Of a stretch of 64,000 bases of DNA, positions 63,429 through 64,000 are shown piece after piece. The DNA is from Peptococcaceae bacterium BRH_c8a (lineage in GTDB: Bacteria; Bacillota; Desulfotomaculia; Desulfotomaculales; Desulfallaceae). Under the pieces are notes generated by a model. That model did not search any database, had not been told where the DNA came from, and saw nothing but the letters and a program-made list of their open reading frames with translations. Location of the stretch: contig LADP01000006.1 of NCBI GenBank assembly GCA_000961575.1, positions 23,863 through 87,862 of the forward strand, in the 5' to 3' direction. The translations under genes and the position numbers were made by a program. How positions within the stretch are numbered: position 1 is the first letter of the stretch; each line of letters starts with the position of its first letter.

Positions 63429-64000
63429 TGTGGTAGACAGTTTGAAAAACAAAAACTGTCTACCACGAGGAGGAGCTTTTTTTATGGGTCGCAAAGGCAA
63501 AATATCAGGATCAGAAAAGATTGCAACGATTGAAAAATATCTCCGTGGAGAAGATTCATTAAATCATTTAGCCACCGTACTTGATGTTCACATTTCATCT
63601 GTCCAACAATGGCTTCAGACTTATCAATCATTAGGGCCAGAAGGACTACTTAGTGCATCCAAGAATAGCGCCTATCCCGCAGAATTAAAAGATGCAGCGG
63701 TCAAAGATTATCTGGTTGGCGCTGGCTCTTACATGGAGATATGCAAGCGCTATGGGATTAAATCAACTCGTCAACTACGTCACTGGGTGATGAAGTATAC
63801 TGGTCATGAGACGTTGAAAAGCTCAGGGACAGGAGGAGTAGCCGCCATGACCAAAGGACGAGCAACAACTTTCGATGAACGAGTTGAAATCGTTAAATAC
63901 TGCATTGAACATCAATCCAATTATGCTGAAACAGCCCAGAAATTTCAGGTATCCTATCAGCAGGTTTATTCCTGGACAAATAAGTACTTAGACGATGGTG
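63429..64000 (+). mobile_element. Insertion sequence left end, IS3/IS150-like (runs off window)
   Basis: Starts with TGTGGTAGACAG near 63429. GTGGTAGACAGTTT at 63430-63443 and its reverse complement at 63453-63466 form a 14-bp hairpin before the transposase gene, a device that stops read-through into an element. Right end not in the window, so the element boundaries are a guess. Confidence 0.7.
63484..64000 (+). CDS. Transposase helix-turn-helix protein (OrfA-like), partial
   Basis: 172 codons visible, open to the window end, ATG at 63484 with GAGGAGGAG upstream. Two helix-turn-helix units in line: SLNHLATVLDVHISSVQQWLQTYQ and, after a linker, NYAETAQKFQVSYQQVYSWTNKYLDDG, with YMEICKRYGIKSTRQLRHWV between. 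This is the architecture of IS3/IS150-group OrfA. The catalytic OrfB with DDE is beyond the window. Confidence 0.8.
   Translation, partial: MGRKGKISGSEKIATIEKYLRGEDSLNHLATVLDVHISSVQQWLQTYQSLGPEGLLSASKNSAYPAELKDAAVKDYLVGAGSYMEICKRYGIKSTRQLRHWVMKYTGHETLKSSGTGGVAAMTKGRATTFDERVEIVKYCIEHQSNYAETAQKFQVSYQQVYSWTNKYLDDG

Overview
The window looks like the chromosome of an anaerobic, endospore-forming Firmicute of the Desulfotomaculum/Peptococcaceae type. Evidence seen: two alpha/beta-type small acid-soluble spore proteins, a YmaF-type protein, Gram-positive style strong ribosome binding sites with many TTG starts, and a selenium- and molybdenum-rich catabolic island. The genus is inference.

Layout. 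1-3 kb: RND efflux pump (cut by the window edge) and its lipoprotein adaptor. 3-15 kb: housekeeping and small spore-related genes (mug, leuB, msrAB, SASPs, rubredoxin-like, YihY, LysM, three tandem Sm-like paralogs, superoxide dismutase), plus a ~480-nt array of hairpins (11.04-11.52 kb) that looks like a large structured RNA. 15.6-25.9 kb: JAB-domain protein, an MFS/PaaK-like/GNAT three-gene module, CNNM-type protein, glycosyltransferase, a broken DUF3795 gene, an apparently ATT-initiated small gene and an NAD-binding epimerase-like gene. 25.9-28.3 kb: two adjacent selenoprotein genes, selD and a ten-helix membrane protein of the kind I recall as TsoY. Each has an in-frame TGA followed 11 nt later by a bSECIS-like hairpin.

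29.7-49.1 kb is the core: about 19 genes on the minus strand forming a nicotinate (or close relative) catabolic island. A sigma-54-dependent PAS/AAA+ regulator precedes a well-matched -24/-12 promoter (47225-47240). The genes then run: CoA-acylating aldehyde dehydrogenase of methylmalonate-semialdehyde type, four-subunit nicotinate dehydrogenase (ndhL, ndhM, ndhF, ndhS, with the molybdopterin subunit split as in Eubacterium barkeri), enamidase, 6-hydroxynicotinate reductase, a UPF0280 (ApbE-like) protein, an AA_synth-family protein, a TRAP transporter, and the accessory set for selenium-dependent molybdenum hydroxylases (yqeC, mocA, ModE-like regulator, yqeB, two XdhC-type proteins, a MoeA-like protein). 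The E. barkeri genes that take 2-formylglutarate onward by reduction and a B12 mutase are not here. I propose instead that 2-formylglutarate is oxidatively decarboxylated to glutaryl-CoA. selD and the accessory genes would supply the labile selenium that this dehydrogenase type carries.

49.4-64 kb: rifampicin phosphotransferase-like enzyme, small exported proteins, a Cys-rich copper-storage-like protein, an OmpR/histidine kinase pair, YmaF, a methyltransferase remnant, an AraC regulator, a large GLUG-repeat surface protein, a YhhN-family protein and the start of an insertion sequence running off the window.
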